Assembly (NCBI RefSeq): GCF_016907335.1
Contig: NZ_JAFBBT010000001.1
Span: 1,116,001 to 1,180,000, forward strand
DNA: 64,000 bases
Reading direction: 5' to 3'
Source: Curtobacterium herbarum
GTDB taxonomy: Bacteria; Actinomycetota; Actinomycetes; Actinomycetales; Microbacteriaceae
Of this stretch, positions 25,710 to 37,833 are shown in pieces; the stretch's first letter is position 1; each line of letters opens with the position of its first letter. A program made the position numbers and the translations under genes. The notes beneath the pieces were generated by a model that had not been told where the DNA came from, made no database searches, and saw nothing but the letters and a program-made list of their open reading frames with translations.

Positions 25710-27839
25710 GTGTCGACCCGCATCTACATCACGTCAGCAGAAGGACACACCGGGAAGAGCACCGTCGCACTCGGCGTGCTCGAGACGCTCGCCCGCACCG
25801 TCGGCCGCGTCGGCGTCTTCCGACCGGTCGCGCGGTCGGTCGCCGAGCCCGACTACGTCCTCGAGCTCCTGCTCCAGCACACCGCCGTCGGGATCCCGTA
25901 CGACGACGCGGTGGGGGTGACCTACGACGATGTGCACGCCGACCCGGACGCGGCCCTCGCGACGATCATCACCCGCTTCGGCCAGGTCGAGCGGCGCTGC
26001 GACGCCGTGGTCGTCCTCGGCTCCGACTACACCGACGTCGGCAGCCCCACCGAGCTCTCCTTCAACGCGAAGGTCGCCGCGAACCTCGGAGCCCCGGTGC
26101 TCCTGGTGCTCGGCGGGCGGGACTCGGCCGAGCGTGCGCCCCGGACCGCGGACGACATGGCGCAGGTCGCCGACGTCACCACGAGCGAACTCCGCGCCGA
26201 GCACGCCCAGCTCCTCGGCGTCGTGGTGAACCGGACGGACCCGGACGCCCTCGAGTCGATCGTGGCGAGCGTCACCACCGCGGTGCACGACCACCACCCG
26301 GACGCCCCGGTGTGGGCGATCCCGGAGGACGCGGTCCTCGTCGCCCCGACCGTGCGTGCCCTCCTCGCCGCGACCGGGGCGACCCTGGTCCGCGGTGACG
26401 ACGCGCTGCTCGACCGAGAGGCCCTGGGCACCGTGGTCGCCGGCATGAGCATGGAGAACGTCCTCCCGCGGCTCATCGAGGGCGGCATCGTCGTCGTCCC
26501 CGGCGACCGCAACGACGTCCTCATCGCCACGCTGCTCGCCAACGAGTCGGAGACGTTCCCGAGCGTCGCCGGGGTGATCCTCAACGGCGGCTTCGAGACG
26601 GCGCCGCCGATCGCCCGGCTGCTCGAGGGCCTGTCGAGCTCGCTGCCGATCGCGCAGAGCGACCTCGGCACCTACGACACCGCGCTCCGGATCACCCAGA
26701 CGCGCGGTCGGCTCGCCGCGGACTCGCCCCGGAAGGCCGAGCTGGCCCTGGCGCTCTTCGAACGACACGTGGACGCCGAGGCCCTGCTCGCCCGACTCCA
26801 GGTGACGCCGTCCGGAGTGGTGACACCGCTGATGTTCGAGCACGGGCTCATCGACCGGGCCCGCGAGCACCGGAAGCACATCGTCCTGCCCGAGGGTGAC
26901 GACGACCGCATCCTCCGCGCCGCCTCGACACTGCTGCAGCGGCAGGTGTGCGACCTGACGATCCTCGGTGACCCGGCCGCCGTCCGTGCCCGGGCGACCG
27001 AGCTCGGCCTGGACCTCGACGCGGCGCAGCTGCTCTCCCCGTTCGACCCGGAACTGCGGGAACGGTTCGCCGAGGAGTACACGGCCCTCCGCGCCCACAA
27101 GGGCATGAGCATCGAGCTCGCCCGCGACACCGTCACCGACGTGTCGTACTTCGGCACGCTCATGGTGCAGCTCGGCCTGGCCGACGGCATGGTCTCCGGC
27201 GCGAAGCACACCACGGCACACACCATCCGACCGTCGTTCGAGATCATCAAGACCCGGCCGGACACCTCCATCGTGTCGAGCGTGTTCCTGATGGCCCTGG
27301 CCGACCGGGTGCTGGTCTACGGCGACTGCGCCGTGATCCCGGACCCGACCAGCGAGCAGCTCGCCGACATCGCGATCTCGTCCGCCGAGACGGCCACCCA
27401 GTTCGGCATCGAGCCCCGGGTCGCGATGCTCAGCTACTCGACCGGCGACAGCGGGTCGGGGGCGGACGTCGACAAGGTCCGAGCGGGCACCGCCTTCGTC
27501 CGCGAGCGTCGCCCCGACCTGCCCGTCGAGGGGCCGATCCAGTACGACGCCGCCGCCGACCCGACGGTCGCGAGCACGAAGATGCCCGGCTCCCCGGTCG
27601 CCGGGCAGGCCACCGTGTTCATCTTCCCGGACCTCAACACCGGCAACAACACGTACAAGGCCGTGCAGCGCTCGGCCGGTGCGGTCGCGATCGGGCCGGT
27701 CCTGCAGGGGTTGCGCAAGCCGATCAACGACCTGTCCCGCGGCGCCCTCGTCAGCGACATCGTCAACACCGTCGCCATCACCGCGATCCAGGCCGGCACG
27801 GCAGCGCCGACCACCCGAACAGAAAGCGACCCCTCGTGA
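25710..27839 (+). CDS. pta: Phosphate acetyltransferase, long form
   Basis: A 709-residue enzyme interconverting acetyl-CoA and acetyl phosphate. The N-terminal domain is like dethiobiotin synthase, with P-loop SAEGHTGKSTVALG. A DRTGG-type middle domain (about 215-330) and the C-terminal catalytic PTA/PTB domain follow (from about 385: HRKHIVLPEGDDDRILRAA, with GMVSGAKHTTAHTIRP). Three-domain Pta is normal for actinobacteria. GTG 25710 follows TACCCT (25697-25702) by seven bases, so it is likely leaderless and the longer ORF is rejected. Its stop overlaps ackA by four bases (GTGA). Confidence 0.96.
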   Translation: MSTRIYITSAEGHTGKSTVALGVLETLARTVGRVGVFRPVARSVAEPDYVLELLLQHTAVGIPYDDAVGVTYDDVHADPDAALATIITRFGQVERRCDAVVVLGSDYTDVGSPTELSFNAKVAANLGAPVLLVLGGRDSAERAPRTADDMAQVADVTTSELRAEHAQLLGVVVNRTDPDALESIVASVTTAVHDHHPDAPVWAIPEDAVLVAPTVRALLAATGATLVRGDDALLDREALGTVVAGMSMENVLPRLIEGGIVVVPGDRNDVLIATLLANESETFPSVAGVILNGGFETAPPIARLLEGLSSSLPIAQSDLGTYDTALRITQTRGRLAADSPRKAELALALFERHVDAEALLARLQVTPSGVVTPLMFEHGLIDRAREHRKHIVLPEGDDDRILRAASTLLQRQVCDLTILGDPAAVRARATELGLDLDAAQLLSPFDPELRERFAEEYTALRAHKGMSIELARDTVTDVSYFGTLMVQLGLADGMVSGAKHTTAHTIRPSFEIIKTRPDTSIVSSVFLMALADRVLVYGDCAVIPDPTSEQLADIAISSAETATQFGIEPRVAMLSYSTGDSGSGADVDKVRAGTAFVRERRPDLPVEGPIQYDAAADPTVASTKMPGSPVAGQATVFIFPDLNTGNNTYKAVQRSAGAVAIGPVLQGLRKPINDLSRGALVSDIVNTVAITAIQAGTAAPTTRTESDPS

Positions 27840-29032
27840 GTGCAGCCCTCGTCGTCAACTCCGGCTCGAGTTCGTTCAAGTACCAGCTCATCGAACTCGA
27901 CGACGAGCGCACACTCGCGTCCGGTCTCGTCGAACGCATCGGCGAGTCCCGCGGGTCGTGGAAGCACACCAACGCGGTGACGGGGGAGACCTCCTCCAAC
28001 GACAGTGCCGAGGTCCCCGACCACGCCGCCGGTTTCCAGGCGATGATCGACGCGTTCGGCAAGGTCGGGCCGTCCTTCGACGAGCACCCGCCCGCCGTCG
28101 TCGGGCACCGTGTCGTGCACGGCGGGACCCGCTTCGACCAGGCCACCGTCGTCACCGACGAGGTCGAGCAGCAGATCGACGACCTGTCGAGCCTCGCGCC
28201 CCTGCACAACCCGGCGAACCTCGAGGGGATCCGGGCCGCGAAGCAGGTCTTCTCGGACGTCCCGCACGTCGCCGTGTTCGACACCGCGTTCCACCAGACG
28301 ATGCCGCCGCACGCGTACACCTACGCGATCCCGGCAGACCTCGCCGAGCAGTACCAGATCCGCCGCTACGGCATGCACGGCACGAGCCACAAGTACGTCT
28401 CCGAGCAGGCCGCCGTCTTCCTCGACCGGCCGCTCGCGGAGCTCAAGACGATCGTCCTGCACCTCGGCAACGGGGCGTCGGCCGCCGCCATCGACGGCGG
28501 CAGGTCGATCGAGACGTCGATGGGGCTCACGCCGCTCGAAGGGCTCGTGATGGGCACCCGCTCCGGCGACCTCGACCCCGCCGTCCTCATCCACCTGCAC
28601 CGCGAGGCCGGGCTGTCCTTCGACGAACTCGACACCATGCTCAACAAGCAGTCGGGGCTCCTCGGCCTCACCGGCAGCGGCGACATGCGCGACGTGCAGG
28701 ACGCCGCGACGAAGGGTGACGAAACGGCGGAGGCGGCGCTCGCCGTGTACCGCCACCGCATCCGCCGCTACGTGGGCGCCTACACCGCCCAGCTCGGCGG
28801 GCTCGACGCCGTCGTGTTCACCGCCGGGGTGGGGGAGAACAACGCGCTGCTCCGCCGTCGCGTGCTCGCGGGGCTCGAGCACCTGGGCATCGAGATCGAC
28901 CCGGACCGCAACGAGCTGCACTCCAAGGAGGCCCGCCGCATCTCGACGGACGCCTCCCGGGTCGCGGTCCTCGTCATCCCGACCGACGAGGAACTCGAGA
29001 TCGCTCGGCAGTCGGCAGCCGTCGCGCTCTGA
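27836..29032 (+). CDS. ackA: Acetate kinase
   Basis: A 398-residue ASKHA-fold kinase. VVNSGSSSFKYQL at the N-terminus, the catalytic region VGHRVVHGG, the phosphate loop HLGNGAS and GTRSGDLDPAV, and the adenosine-binding VFTAGVGENN are all present. It converts acetyl phosphate and ADP to acetate and ATP, or the reverse. The GTG overlaps the pta stop, so the two are coupled. Since acs in this window is interrupted, AckA-Pta may be the only visible route for acetate activation. Confidence 0.97.
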   Translation: MSAALVVNSGSSSFKYQLIELDDERTLASGLVERIGESRGSWKHTNAVTGETSSNDSAEVPDHAAGFQAMIDAFGKVGPSFDEHPPAVVGHRVVHGGTRFDQATVVTDEVEQQIDDLSSLAPLHNPANLEGIRAAKQVFSDVPHVAVFDTAFHQTMPPHAYTYAIPADLAEQYQIRRYGMHGTSHKYVSEQAAVFLDRPLAELKTIVLHLGNGASAAAIDGGRSIETSMGLTPLEGLVMGTRSGDLDPAVLIHLHREAGLSFDELDTMLNKQSGLLGLTGSGDMRDVQDAATKGDETAEAALAVYRHRIRRYVGAYTAQLGGLDAVVFTAGVGENNALLRRRVLAGLEHLGIEIDPDRNELHSKEARRISTDASRVAVLVIPTDEELEIARQSAAVAL

Positions 29033-29077
29033 CCCGCGTCGCGCCGCCGGCCGGTGTCGCGCTCGACGCGACCCGTG

Positions 29078-29124
29078 ACGGACGGGAGGCCCACCACCGG
29101 ACCGGTGGTGGGCCTGGCGTCCGT
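29078..29124. terminator. Bidirectional terminator between ackA and the convergent NAD(P)-binding gene
   Basis: Long hairpin: ACGGACGGGAGGCCCACCAC pairs with GTGGTGGGCCTGGCGTCCGT, with a few mismatches, around an ACCGGT-type centre. No T-run is seen. The base of the stem shares GACGGGAGG with the terminator at 36207. Confidence 0.7.
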
Positions 29125-29140
29125 CAGCTGGTCCGGTCCG

Positions 29141-29815
29141 TCAACCGAGCGCGTTGAGCGCGGCCGGGATCGGGGTGTCGCCGCTGGTGACCTCGAACTG
29201 CTTGCCGACCGCCGAGTCGTCGAGCAACGCGTGCAGGACGACGGCCGCGACGTCCGCGCGGGGGATCGACCCGCGCGGGACCGTGCGACCCACCGTCACC
29301 GTGCCCTGCGGCGGCGTGTCGAGCAGGCGCCCTGGACGGACGATCGTCCAGCGGAACCGGCGCATCCGCACGTTCGCGTCCGCCTCGGCCTTCGCGCGGA
29401 GGTACACCTGGAACACGTCGTCCTCGTTCTGCGCGGGCACCTTCGCGCGCTCCGGGTCGTACGCGTCGGCACCCATCGACGAGATCATCACGAAGCGGTC
29501 GATGTCGAGACGCACCGCCGCCTCGGCGAGCAGCAGGGCGGCGTCCCGGTCGACCGACAGCTTCCGCTCGGCGCCGCTGTCCGGCCCAGCACCCGCAGCG
29601 AACACCACCGCGTCCACGCCGCGCAGCCGGAGCGCCAGCTCCTCCTCGCTGAGCTGCTCCAGGTCGGCGACGAGTGCTCGCGCACCCGTCTGCTCGACGT
29701 CGGAGACGTGCGCGGGGTTCCGGACGATGCCGATGGCGTCGTGGCCGGCGTCGGAGATGAGGCGTTCGAGGACCAGGGCGATCTGGCCGTGTCCCCCTGC
29801 GATGGCGATCTTCAT
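29141..29815 (-). CDS. NAD(P)-binding protein, SDR a5 / YwnB-like family
   Basis: A 224-residue Rossmann-fold protein. The dinucleotide motif is MKIAIAGGHGQIALVLERL, VVFAAGAGPDSG follows at about 75, and the family region FVMISSMGADAY and YLRAKAEADANVR contains the YxxxK-like pair. Such atypical short-chain proteins act as NADPH sensors or reductases; the substrate is unknown. The ATG at 29815 has GGAGGAG 12-13 bases upstream. It converges on ackA and diverges from the SRP RNA gene. Confidence 0.87.
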   Translation of the reverse strand: MKIAIAGGHGQIALVLERLISDAGHDAIGIVRNPAHVSDVEQTGARALVADLEQLSEEELALRLRGVDAVVFAAGAGPDSGAERKLSVDRDAALLLAEAAVRLDIDRFVMISSMGADAYDPERAKVPAQNEDDVFQVYLRAKAEADANVRMRRFRWTIVRPGRLLDTPPQGTVTVGRTVPRGSIPRADVAAVVLHALLDDSAVGKQFEVTSGDTPIPAALNALG

Positions 29816-29852
29816 GGGTTCGATGCTCCTCCTTCCGTCCGGTAGAGTGTTC

Positions 29853-29946
29853 AGCGGCTCCTCACGTGACGCCATCCAGGCCAACTCCCCCAGGGCGGAA
29901 ACGCAGCAAGGGTAACCGGGCTCTGGCGGGTGCGTGAGGAGTCTTC
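29853..29946 (+). ncRNA. ffs: Signal recognition particle RNA, 4.5S type
   Basis: A single long hairpin. The 5' arm GGCTCCTCACG pairs with the 3' arm CGTGAGGAGTC. The apical part contains the conserved Ffh-binding internal loop and tip (GGGCGGAAACGCAGCAAGGG), diagnostic of SRP RNA domain IV. Ends are approximate. It lies upstream of dnaX, as in many actinobacteria. Its 3' arm is repeated downstream at 66-bp intervals. Confidence 0.93.
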
Positions 29947-30100
29947 TTCGTTTCGGGGGCGTGCTCGCGACCGACACCGGGGCTGTGTGGGTTGCGTGCG
30001 TGAGGAGTCTTCTTCGTTTCCGGGGCGTGCTCGCGACCGACACCGGGGCTGTGTGGGTTGCGTGCGTGAGGAGTCTTCTTCGTTTCCGGGGCGTGCTCTC
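29931..30100 (+). repeat. 66-bp tandem repeat duplicating the 3' arm of the SRP RNA
   Basis: Units start at 29931, 29997 and 30063, each with TGCGTGAGGAGTCTTCTTCG and then GGGGCGTGCTCGCGACCGAC; the third is truncated after about 35 bases. The first unit contains the closing 3' strand of the SRP RNA hairpin, so the later copies offer alternative 3' strands. The array ends about 75 bases before the dnaX start. Confidence 0.9.
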
Positions 30101-30175
30101 GCTCTGTTGCGAGTGCCGCCGGTTGGCTGTGGAGAGCGGTGTCGAGGTGTCGGCGGTCCCGACTACCCTGGTCGC

Positions 30176-33103
30176 GTGGTCACCGCCCTGTATCGCCGTT
30201 ACCGGCCCGAGAACTTCGCCGAGCTGATCGGGCAGTCGCAGGTGACGGACCCGCTCCGCACCGCACTCCGTACGAACCGCGTCAACCACGCGTACCTGTT
30301 CAGCGGCCCGCGCGGCTGCGGCAAGACCACCTCGGCGCGCATCCTCGCCCGCTGCCTGAACTGTGCCGAGGGCCCGACCGACACCCCGTGCGGCGTCTGC
30401 CCCAGCTGTGTCGAACTCGCGCGTGGCGGCAGCGGCTCCCTCGACGTGATCGAGATCGACGCCGCCAGCCACAACGGTGTCGACGACGCCCGCGACCTCC
30501 GCGACCGCGCCGTGTTCGCCCCGGCCCGCGACCGCTACAAGATCTTCATCCTCGACGAAGCGCACATGGTGACGCCGCAGGGCTTCAACGCGCTGCTCAA
30601 GCTGGTCGAGGAACCGCCCGAGCACGTCAAGTTCATCTTCGCCACCACCGAGCCCGAGAAGGTCATCGGCACCATCCGGTCGCGGACCCACCACTACCCG
30701 TTCCGCCTGGTCCCGCCGGCCACCATGCTCGAGTACATCGAGCAGCTCTGCGCGCAGGAGTCCGTCTCCGTCGCACCCGGCGTGCTGCCGCTCGTGGTCC
30801 GGGCCGGCGGCGGTTCGGTCCGGGACACCCTGTCGCTGCTCGACCAGCTGATGGCCGGCAGCGAAGACGGCGCGATCGCCTACGAGCGGGCCGTCGCCCT
30901 GCTCGGGTACACCGACGCCGCCCTGCTCGACGACGTGGTCGACGCGCTCGCCGTGGCCGACCCGGCGTCGGCGTTCTCGGCGATCGACCGCGTGGTCCAG
31001 ACCGGCCAGGACCCGCGCCGTTTCGTCGAGGACCTGCTCGAACGACTCCGTGACCTGATCGTCGTCGCGGCCACGAACGAGAGCGCCGGAGCGGTCCTCC
31101 GTGGCGTCTCGCCCGAGGAGCTCGACACGATGTCCCGCCAGGCCGGCGTCTTCGGTGCCACCGCGCTGTCCCGCGGCGCCGACATCGCGAACCGTGCGCT
31201 CACCGAGATGACCGGCGCGACCTCGCCCCGACTGCACCTCGAACTCATGGTCGCCCGGATGCTCGTGCCCGAGGCGGACGACACCCAGCGCGGAGCGCTC
31301 GCCCGCGTCGAGCGCCTCGAGCGCCGAGTCGGTGTCGGCGATGCCGGGGGGCACCAGGCTCCGGCAGAGACGATGCCTGCTGCGGCCCCGGCCGCCAGGA
31401 CGACGTCTGCTGCGGCACCGGTCGCTGCACCGCCGACCGCTGCGGCGACCCCGGAGACGTCTGCCGCGCCTCCTGTCCAGACCGCCCCGACGGGTGCCGC
31501 TCCGGTCAGCAAGGCGCCTGCCCCCATCGCACCTGCTGCCCCGGAGGCCCAGGCTGCGCACGCCGACGAGGGTCCGGGCGAAGCTGCGCGGGACGCCGCC
31601 GCATCGTGGGCCGCGGCGGTGCCGTCGAACGCTCCCGCTGCCCGACACCCGGAAGCCGCCGCCCCGGCAGCGGAGGCCGAGCCCGAGGGGCAGGCTTCGC
31701 CGTCCTCGACCGGCGTCGGCACCGTCATCGGCTCCGAGCCCGCGGTCCGTTCCGTCACACCGGTGGGCCTGCAGCAGATGCGGGACACCTGGCCGCAGAT
31801 CGTCGAGCACGTGCAGCGCGCCAAGCGGTCCGCGTGGGCGGTCGTGGCGACGGCGCAGGTCACCGCGCTCAAGGACGACGTCCTGACCCTGACCTTCCCG
31901 AGCCAGCAGGACGTGGCCTCGTTCAAGGAGATGAGCGGGCCGGACACCAGCGTCAGCGAGCACCTGCGCAGCGCGATCACGGACCTGCTCGGTTTCCGGG
32001 TGAAGTTCGTCGCGCGTGGACCGGGCGCTGCCGGTGCCCGGCCGGCGCAGGCCCCGGCGAAGCAGGCACCCGCACAGCCGGCCCCCGCGCAGTCGGAACC
32101 GGCACAGCCGGCACGGGCCGAGGAGGCGCCGGCACAGCCGGCACCCGCGCAGTCGGCACCCGGCCACCCGACCGAGCGCGACGCGAAGCCACAGCAGGCC
32201 GATCGGCCCGCGCAGGAGTCGCCGCAGGCCGGACAGCCACGGCAGGCGCAGGCGCCGCAGCGGACGTCCGACCAGACGACCGGCACGACGTCGGACGACA
32301 CGGCCCGGCCGCAGTCCGACCGCGCCCCGGCAGCACCGACGGTAGCTGACCGTCCGACAGCGGACCGTCCGGCATCGAAGCAGGGCGCACACGAGCAGGG
32401 CGCACACGAGCAGCGCGCGGCGGAGCAGTCCGCCGAGCGATCCACTGCCGAACGGCCTGCCGCCGAGCAGCCCGCAGCCCAGGACGCCGGCCCGGTCACC
32501 GAGTGGGCCGTCGCGACGATCCCCGCCTCGGACCCGACCACCGGCGCCGTGCCGGAGGACGTCGTCCCCGCCTGGGGTGCCCCGTTCGGCACGGTGCCCT
32601 CGGACGCGACCGTCGCTCCTGCCGAACCCACGGCACCGGCCGCACCTGCCGCGGCCAGCACGCCGCCGCAGCCGGCGAGCGGGACGACCCCCGGTGGCCA
32701 GGACCGCGCCCGAGGTGGGGCGTCGGCGACCGCAGCGGCCCCGGGTGGGTCCGCCGCGCCTCCCGTGCCGGCCGCCGGCATCCCGGTGGACGACTACCCG
32801 CTGGACGACGAGCCGTTCGACGACGGCGCCCCGTTCCCGGACCCCGGCCACGGTCGGACCGCCCCGGCGGGCCGCGCCCCGTCGCAGCCGGCCGCGCAGC
32901 AGACGGCAACCCAGCAGCCGGCCGCCGCGCAGCAGAGCGCCCAGCAGCCGTCGAGCGCCCCCGCACAGCAGGCCCAGCAGGCACCGGCCCGGTCCGGTGT
33001 GCGCCGCGCACCGGTGCCCGGGCGGTACGGCGAGGCGGTCGTGCGTGAGATCCTCGGCGCCCAGTTCATCGAGGAGACGTCGCTGAACGAGGGGACGATC
33101 TGA
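30176..33103 (+). CDS. dnaX: DNA polymerase III subunits gamma and tau
   Basis: A 975-residue clamp-loader ATPase. The N-terminal 370 residues are the classic DnaX core: [18 protein letters not shown], Walker [14 protein letters not shown], the zinc finger cysteines (CLNC, CGVC, PSC), Walker [11 protein letters not shown] and sensor FATTEPEKV. From about 390 to the end the sequence is mostly Ala/Pro/Gln/Thr-rich and disordered, broken by one folded domain (about 525-620: [21 protein letters not shown]) and a conserved C-terminal end near [21 protein letters not shown] 30176 follows TACCCT (30164-30169) by six bases. recR overlaps the stop. Confidence 0.95.
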   Translation: MVTALYRRYRPENFAELIGQSQVTDPLRTALRTNRVNHAYLFSGPRGCGKTTSARILARCLNCAEGPTDTPCGVCPSCVELARGGSGSLDVIEIDAASHNGVDDARDLRDRAVFAPARDRYKIFILDEAHMVTPQGFNALLKLVEEPPEHVKFIFATTEPEKVIGTIRSRTHHYPFRLVPPATMLEYIEQLCAQESVSVAPGVLPLVVRAGGGSVRDTLSLLDQLMAGSEDGAIAYERAVALLGYTDAALLDDVVDALAVADPASAFSAIDRVVQTGQDPRRFVEDLLERLRDLIVVAATNESAGAVLRGVSPEELDTMSRQAGVFGATALSRGADIANRALTEMTGATSPRLHLELMVARMLVPEADDTQRGALARVERLERRVGVGDAGGHQAPAETMPAAAPAARTTSAAAPVAAPPTAAATPETSAAPPVQTAPTGAAPVSKAPAPIAPAAPEAQAAHADEGPGEAARDAAASWAAAVPSNAPAARHPEAAAPAAEAEPEGQASPSSTGVGTVIGSEPAVRSVTPVGLQQMRDTWPQIVEHVQRAKRSAWAVVATAQVTALKDDVLTLTFPSQQDVASFKEMSGPDTSVSEHLRSAITDLLGFRVKFVARGPGAAGARPAQAPAKQAPAQPAPAQSEPAQPARAEEAPAQPAPAQSAPGHPTERDAKPQQADRPAQESPQAGQPRQAQAPQRTSDQTTGTTSDDTARPQSDRAPAAPTVADRPTADRPASKQGAHEQGAHEQRAAEQSAERSTAERPAAEQPAAQDAGPVTEWAVATIPASDPTTGAVPEDVVPAWGAPFGTVPSDATVAPAEPTAPAAPAAASTPPQPASGTTPGGQDRARGGASATAAAPGGSAAPPVPAAGIPVDDYPLDDEPFDDGAPFPDPGHGRTAPAGRAPSQPAAQQTATQQPAAAQQSAQQPSSAPAQQAQQAPARSGVRRAPVPGRYGEAVVREILGAQFIEETSLNEGTI

Positions 33104-33702
33104 TGTACGACGGCATCGTGCAGGACCTCATCGACGAGTTCGGGCGGCTGCCCGGCATCGGCCCGAAGTCGGCGCAGCGCATCGCGTTCCACATCCTGCA
33201 GACCGAGTCGTTCGACCCGACCCGCCTGTCGGAGCTCCTGGCGGACGTCAAGGAGCGGGTCCGCTTCTGCGAGGTCTGCGGCAACGTCACTGAGAACGTG
33301 CAGTGCAGCATCTGCCGCGACCCCCGACGCTCGCCGGCCACGATCTGCGTGGTCGAGGAGGCCAAGGACGTCGCCGCAATCGAGCGCACCCGCGAGTTCC
33401 GTGGGCTGTACCACGTGCTCGGCGGCGCGATCAGCCCGATCGACGGCATCGGACCGGACGACCTGCGGATCCAGCAGCTCATGGTCCGCCTCGCCGACGG
33501 CACGGTGGACGAGGTCATCATCGCCACGGACCCGAACCTCGAGGGCGAGGCGACCGCGACCTACCTCAGCCGGTTGCTCGTCCCGATGGGCATCCGGACG
33601 ACCCGCCTGGCCTCGGGGCTGCCCGTCGGCGGCGACCTGGAGTACGCGGACGAGGTCACCCTCGGCCGTGCCTTCGAGGGCCGTCGGGTCGTCGGCGGCT
33701 GA
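33103..33702 (+). CDS. recR: Recombination mediator protein RecR
   Basis: A 199-residue protein that with RecO loads RecA at single-strand gaps. The helix-hairpin-helix region ([21 protein letters not shown]), a zinc finger (CEVCGN, CSIC) and a Toprim domain ([16 protein letters not shown]) appear in the standard order. ATG 33103 overlaps the dnaX stop (TGATG), so it is coupled to dnaX. Length is typical. Confidence 0.97.
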   Translation: MYDGIVQDLIDEFGRLPGIGPKSAQRIAFHILQTESFDPTRLSELLADVKERVRFCEVCGNVTENVQCSICRDPRRSPATICVVEEAKDVAAIERTREFRGLYHVLGGAISPIDGIGPDDLRIQQLMVRLADGTVDEVIIATDPNLEGEATATYLSRLLVPMGIRTTRLASGLPVGGDLEYADEVTLGRAFEGRRVVGG

Positions 33703-33807
33703 CCGGCCCGGTTCCGCGGGGCCCTCGAGCCACGCGGGATCGTTGCGTGCCGACCCGCTCGGACGCAACATCCGTGGAACACCGTCTACGATTGTCGAGC
33801 CGCGTGA

Positions 33808-36189
<2,382 letters not shown>

Positions 36190-36206
36190 CCGACGGCTGG
36201 CCGCCC

Positions 36207-36248
36207 GGACGGGAGGCGCGTCACCAGCTGGTGACGCGCCTCCCGTCC
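36207..36248. terminator. Perfect 42-base palindrome after asd
   Basis: A 21-bp perfect inverted repeat without a loop, centred on CAGCTG, 17 bases after the asd stop. It is followed by no T-run. It probably ends the lysC-asd message and may insulate mqo. Confidence 0.75.
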
Positions 36249-36299
36249 GTCTGTCGGCACGCCGGGCCGGTGGTCAGCGGTCGGAGGTAGGCTCGACGG

Positions 36300-37787
36300 G
36301 TGGCAGTGAAGCAGGTGGACCCCATCGATGTCGTCCTCGTCGGAGGAGGGATCATGAGCGCCACGCTCGCCGCGATCATCCACCGGCTCGAGCCGGACTG
36401 GAAGATCCGCGTGTACGAGCGGCTCGGCTCGGCTGCGCAGGAGTCGTCGAACCCGTGGAACAACGCCGGGACCGGCCACTCGGCGCTCTGCGAGCTGAAC
36501 TACACGCCGGAGCTGCCGGACGGTCGCGTCGAGATCGCGAAGGCCGTGACGGTCAACGAGCAGTTCCAGGTCTCGCGCCAGTTCTGGTCGCACCTGGTCG
36601 AGGACGGCACCCTGCCCGACCCGACGAGCTTCATCAACCCGACCCCGCACATCTCGTTCGTGTGGGGCGCGGACAACGTCGCCTACATGCGTGCCCGCTA
36701 CGACGCCATGAAGGACCACCCGCTCTTCGCCGGCCTCGAGTACAGCGAGGACGCCGAGCAGATCCGCAAGTGGGCACCGGCGCTCATCCCCGGTCGCAAG
36801 AAGGACCAGCCGATCGCGGCGACGTACTCCGCCGCCGGGTCGGACGTCGACTTCGGGTCGCTCACGCGGCAGCTGTTCGACCAGCTCGAGATCGACGGAC
36901 TCGAGTTCGAGCCGTCGCACCGCGTGACCAAGATCGTCCGCTCGAAGGTGTCCGACGGGTGGGTGCTCGACGTCCGCAACGAGGTCGGTCGCACCAAGCA
37001 GCGCATCGCGGCGAACTTCGTCTTCGTCGGCGCGGGTGGTGGCGCCCTGCAGCTGCTGCAGAAGTCCGGCATCCCCGAGATCCGCGGCTACGGCGGCTTC
37101 CCGGTGTCCGGCGAGTTCCTCCGCACCGACGACCCCGAGGTGGTGCAGAAGCACTCAGCGAAGGTCTACGGCAAGGCGAGCGTCGGTGCTCCGCCGATGT
37201 CCGTGCCGCACCTGGACACCCGCATCGTGGACGGCAGCGCCTCGCTGATGTTCGGCCCGTACGCCGGGTTCAGCCCGAAGTTCCTCAAGCAGGGCTCGGT
37301 CCTCGACCTGTTCGCCTCGATCCGTCCGCACAACCTGCGGCCCATGCTCAGCGTCGCGTTCTCGAACTTCGACCTGGTGCGGTACCTGGTCGGGCAGCTC
37401 CTGGCGTCGAAGCAGGCCAAGTTCGACGCCCTCCGTGACTTCATGCCCGCTGCCGAGCCGGAGGACTGGCACCGGATCACGGCCGGGCAGCGCGTCCAGG
37501 TGATCAAGCCGGACAAGGACAAGGGCGGCGTCCTGCAGTTCGGCACCGAGGTCATCACGTCCGCGGACGGGTCGATCGCCGGGTTGCTCGGTGCCTCACC
37601 GGGCGCGTCGACGGCGGTCCCGATCATGCTGAGCATGCTCCGCAAGTGCTTCCCGGACCGGTGGGACGGCTGGCAGGGCGCCGTCCACGAGATGGTCCCG
37701 ACCTACGGGCAGGACCTCGGCGACGACGCCGCGCTGGCGGACGCCACGCTCGAGCGCACTGCGGCGGTGCTCGGACTGCACCGCTGA
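36300..37787 (+). CDS. mqo: Malate:quinone oxidoreductase
   Basis: A 495-residue FAD-dependent peripheral membrane enzyme that oxidises malate and passes electrons to quinones. The FAD motif VVLVGGGIMSATLAAII, the family signature NPWNNAGTGHSALCELNYTP and the second FAD region VFVGAGGGALQLLQKSGIPE are present. GTG 36300 follows TAGGCT (36288-36293) by six bases, a leaderless layout. Length is typical for the family. It sits alone between a terminator and the LexA-box radical SAM gene. Confidence 0.97.
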   Translation: MAVKQVDPIDVVLVGGGIMSATLAAIIHRLEPDWKIRVYERLGSAAQESSNPWNNAGTGHSALCELNYTPELPDGRVEIAKAVTVNEQFQVSRQFWSHLVEDGTLPDPTSFINPTPHISFVWGADNVAYMRARYDAMKDHPLFAGLEYSEDAEQIRKWAPALIPGRKKDQPIAATYSAAGSDVDFGSLTRQLFDQLEIDGLEFEPSHRVTKIVRSKVSDGWVLDVRNEVGRTKQRIAANFVFVGAGGGALQLLQKSGIPEIRGYGGFPVSGEFLRTDDPEVVQKHSAKVYGKASVGAPPMSVPHLDTRIVDGSASLMFGPYAGFSPKFLKQGSVLDLFASIRPHNLRPMLSVAFSNFDLVRYLVGQLLASKQAKFDALRDFMPAAEPEDWHRITAGQRVQVIKPDKDKGGVLQFGTEVITSADGSIAGLLGASPGASTAVPIMLSMLRKCFPDRWDGWQGAVHEMVPTYGQDLGDDAALADATLERTAAVLGLHR

Positions 37788-37809
37788 ACCCCACCGTCTT
37801 GCGTCTCGT

Positions 37810-37825
37810 TCGAACGTGTGTTCGA
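37810..37825 (+). promoter_or_regulatory. LexA (SOS) box
   Basis: TCGAAC-GTGT-GTTCGA, a perfect match to the known actinobacterial LexA consensus TCGAAC(N4)GTTCGA. It ends eight bases before the ATG of the radical SAM gene, so bound LexA would cover the promoter and start region. It was the only such site noticed by reading the window. Confidence 0.85.
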
Positions 37826-37833
37826 ATGGGGGC

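Noticed and set aside
29930..30175. Upstream extension of dnaX to 29930
   Set aside because: The frame is open only because the 66-bp repeat is a multiple of three; it overlaps the SRP RNA, and the -10 box plus [11 protein letters not shown] places the start at 30176.
29816..32851. Large minus-strand extension of the NAD(P)-binding gene across dnaX
   Set aside because: It is a shadow of dnaX; the real gene starts at 29815 with a Shine-Dalgarno site and a Rossmann motif.
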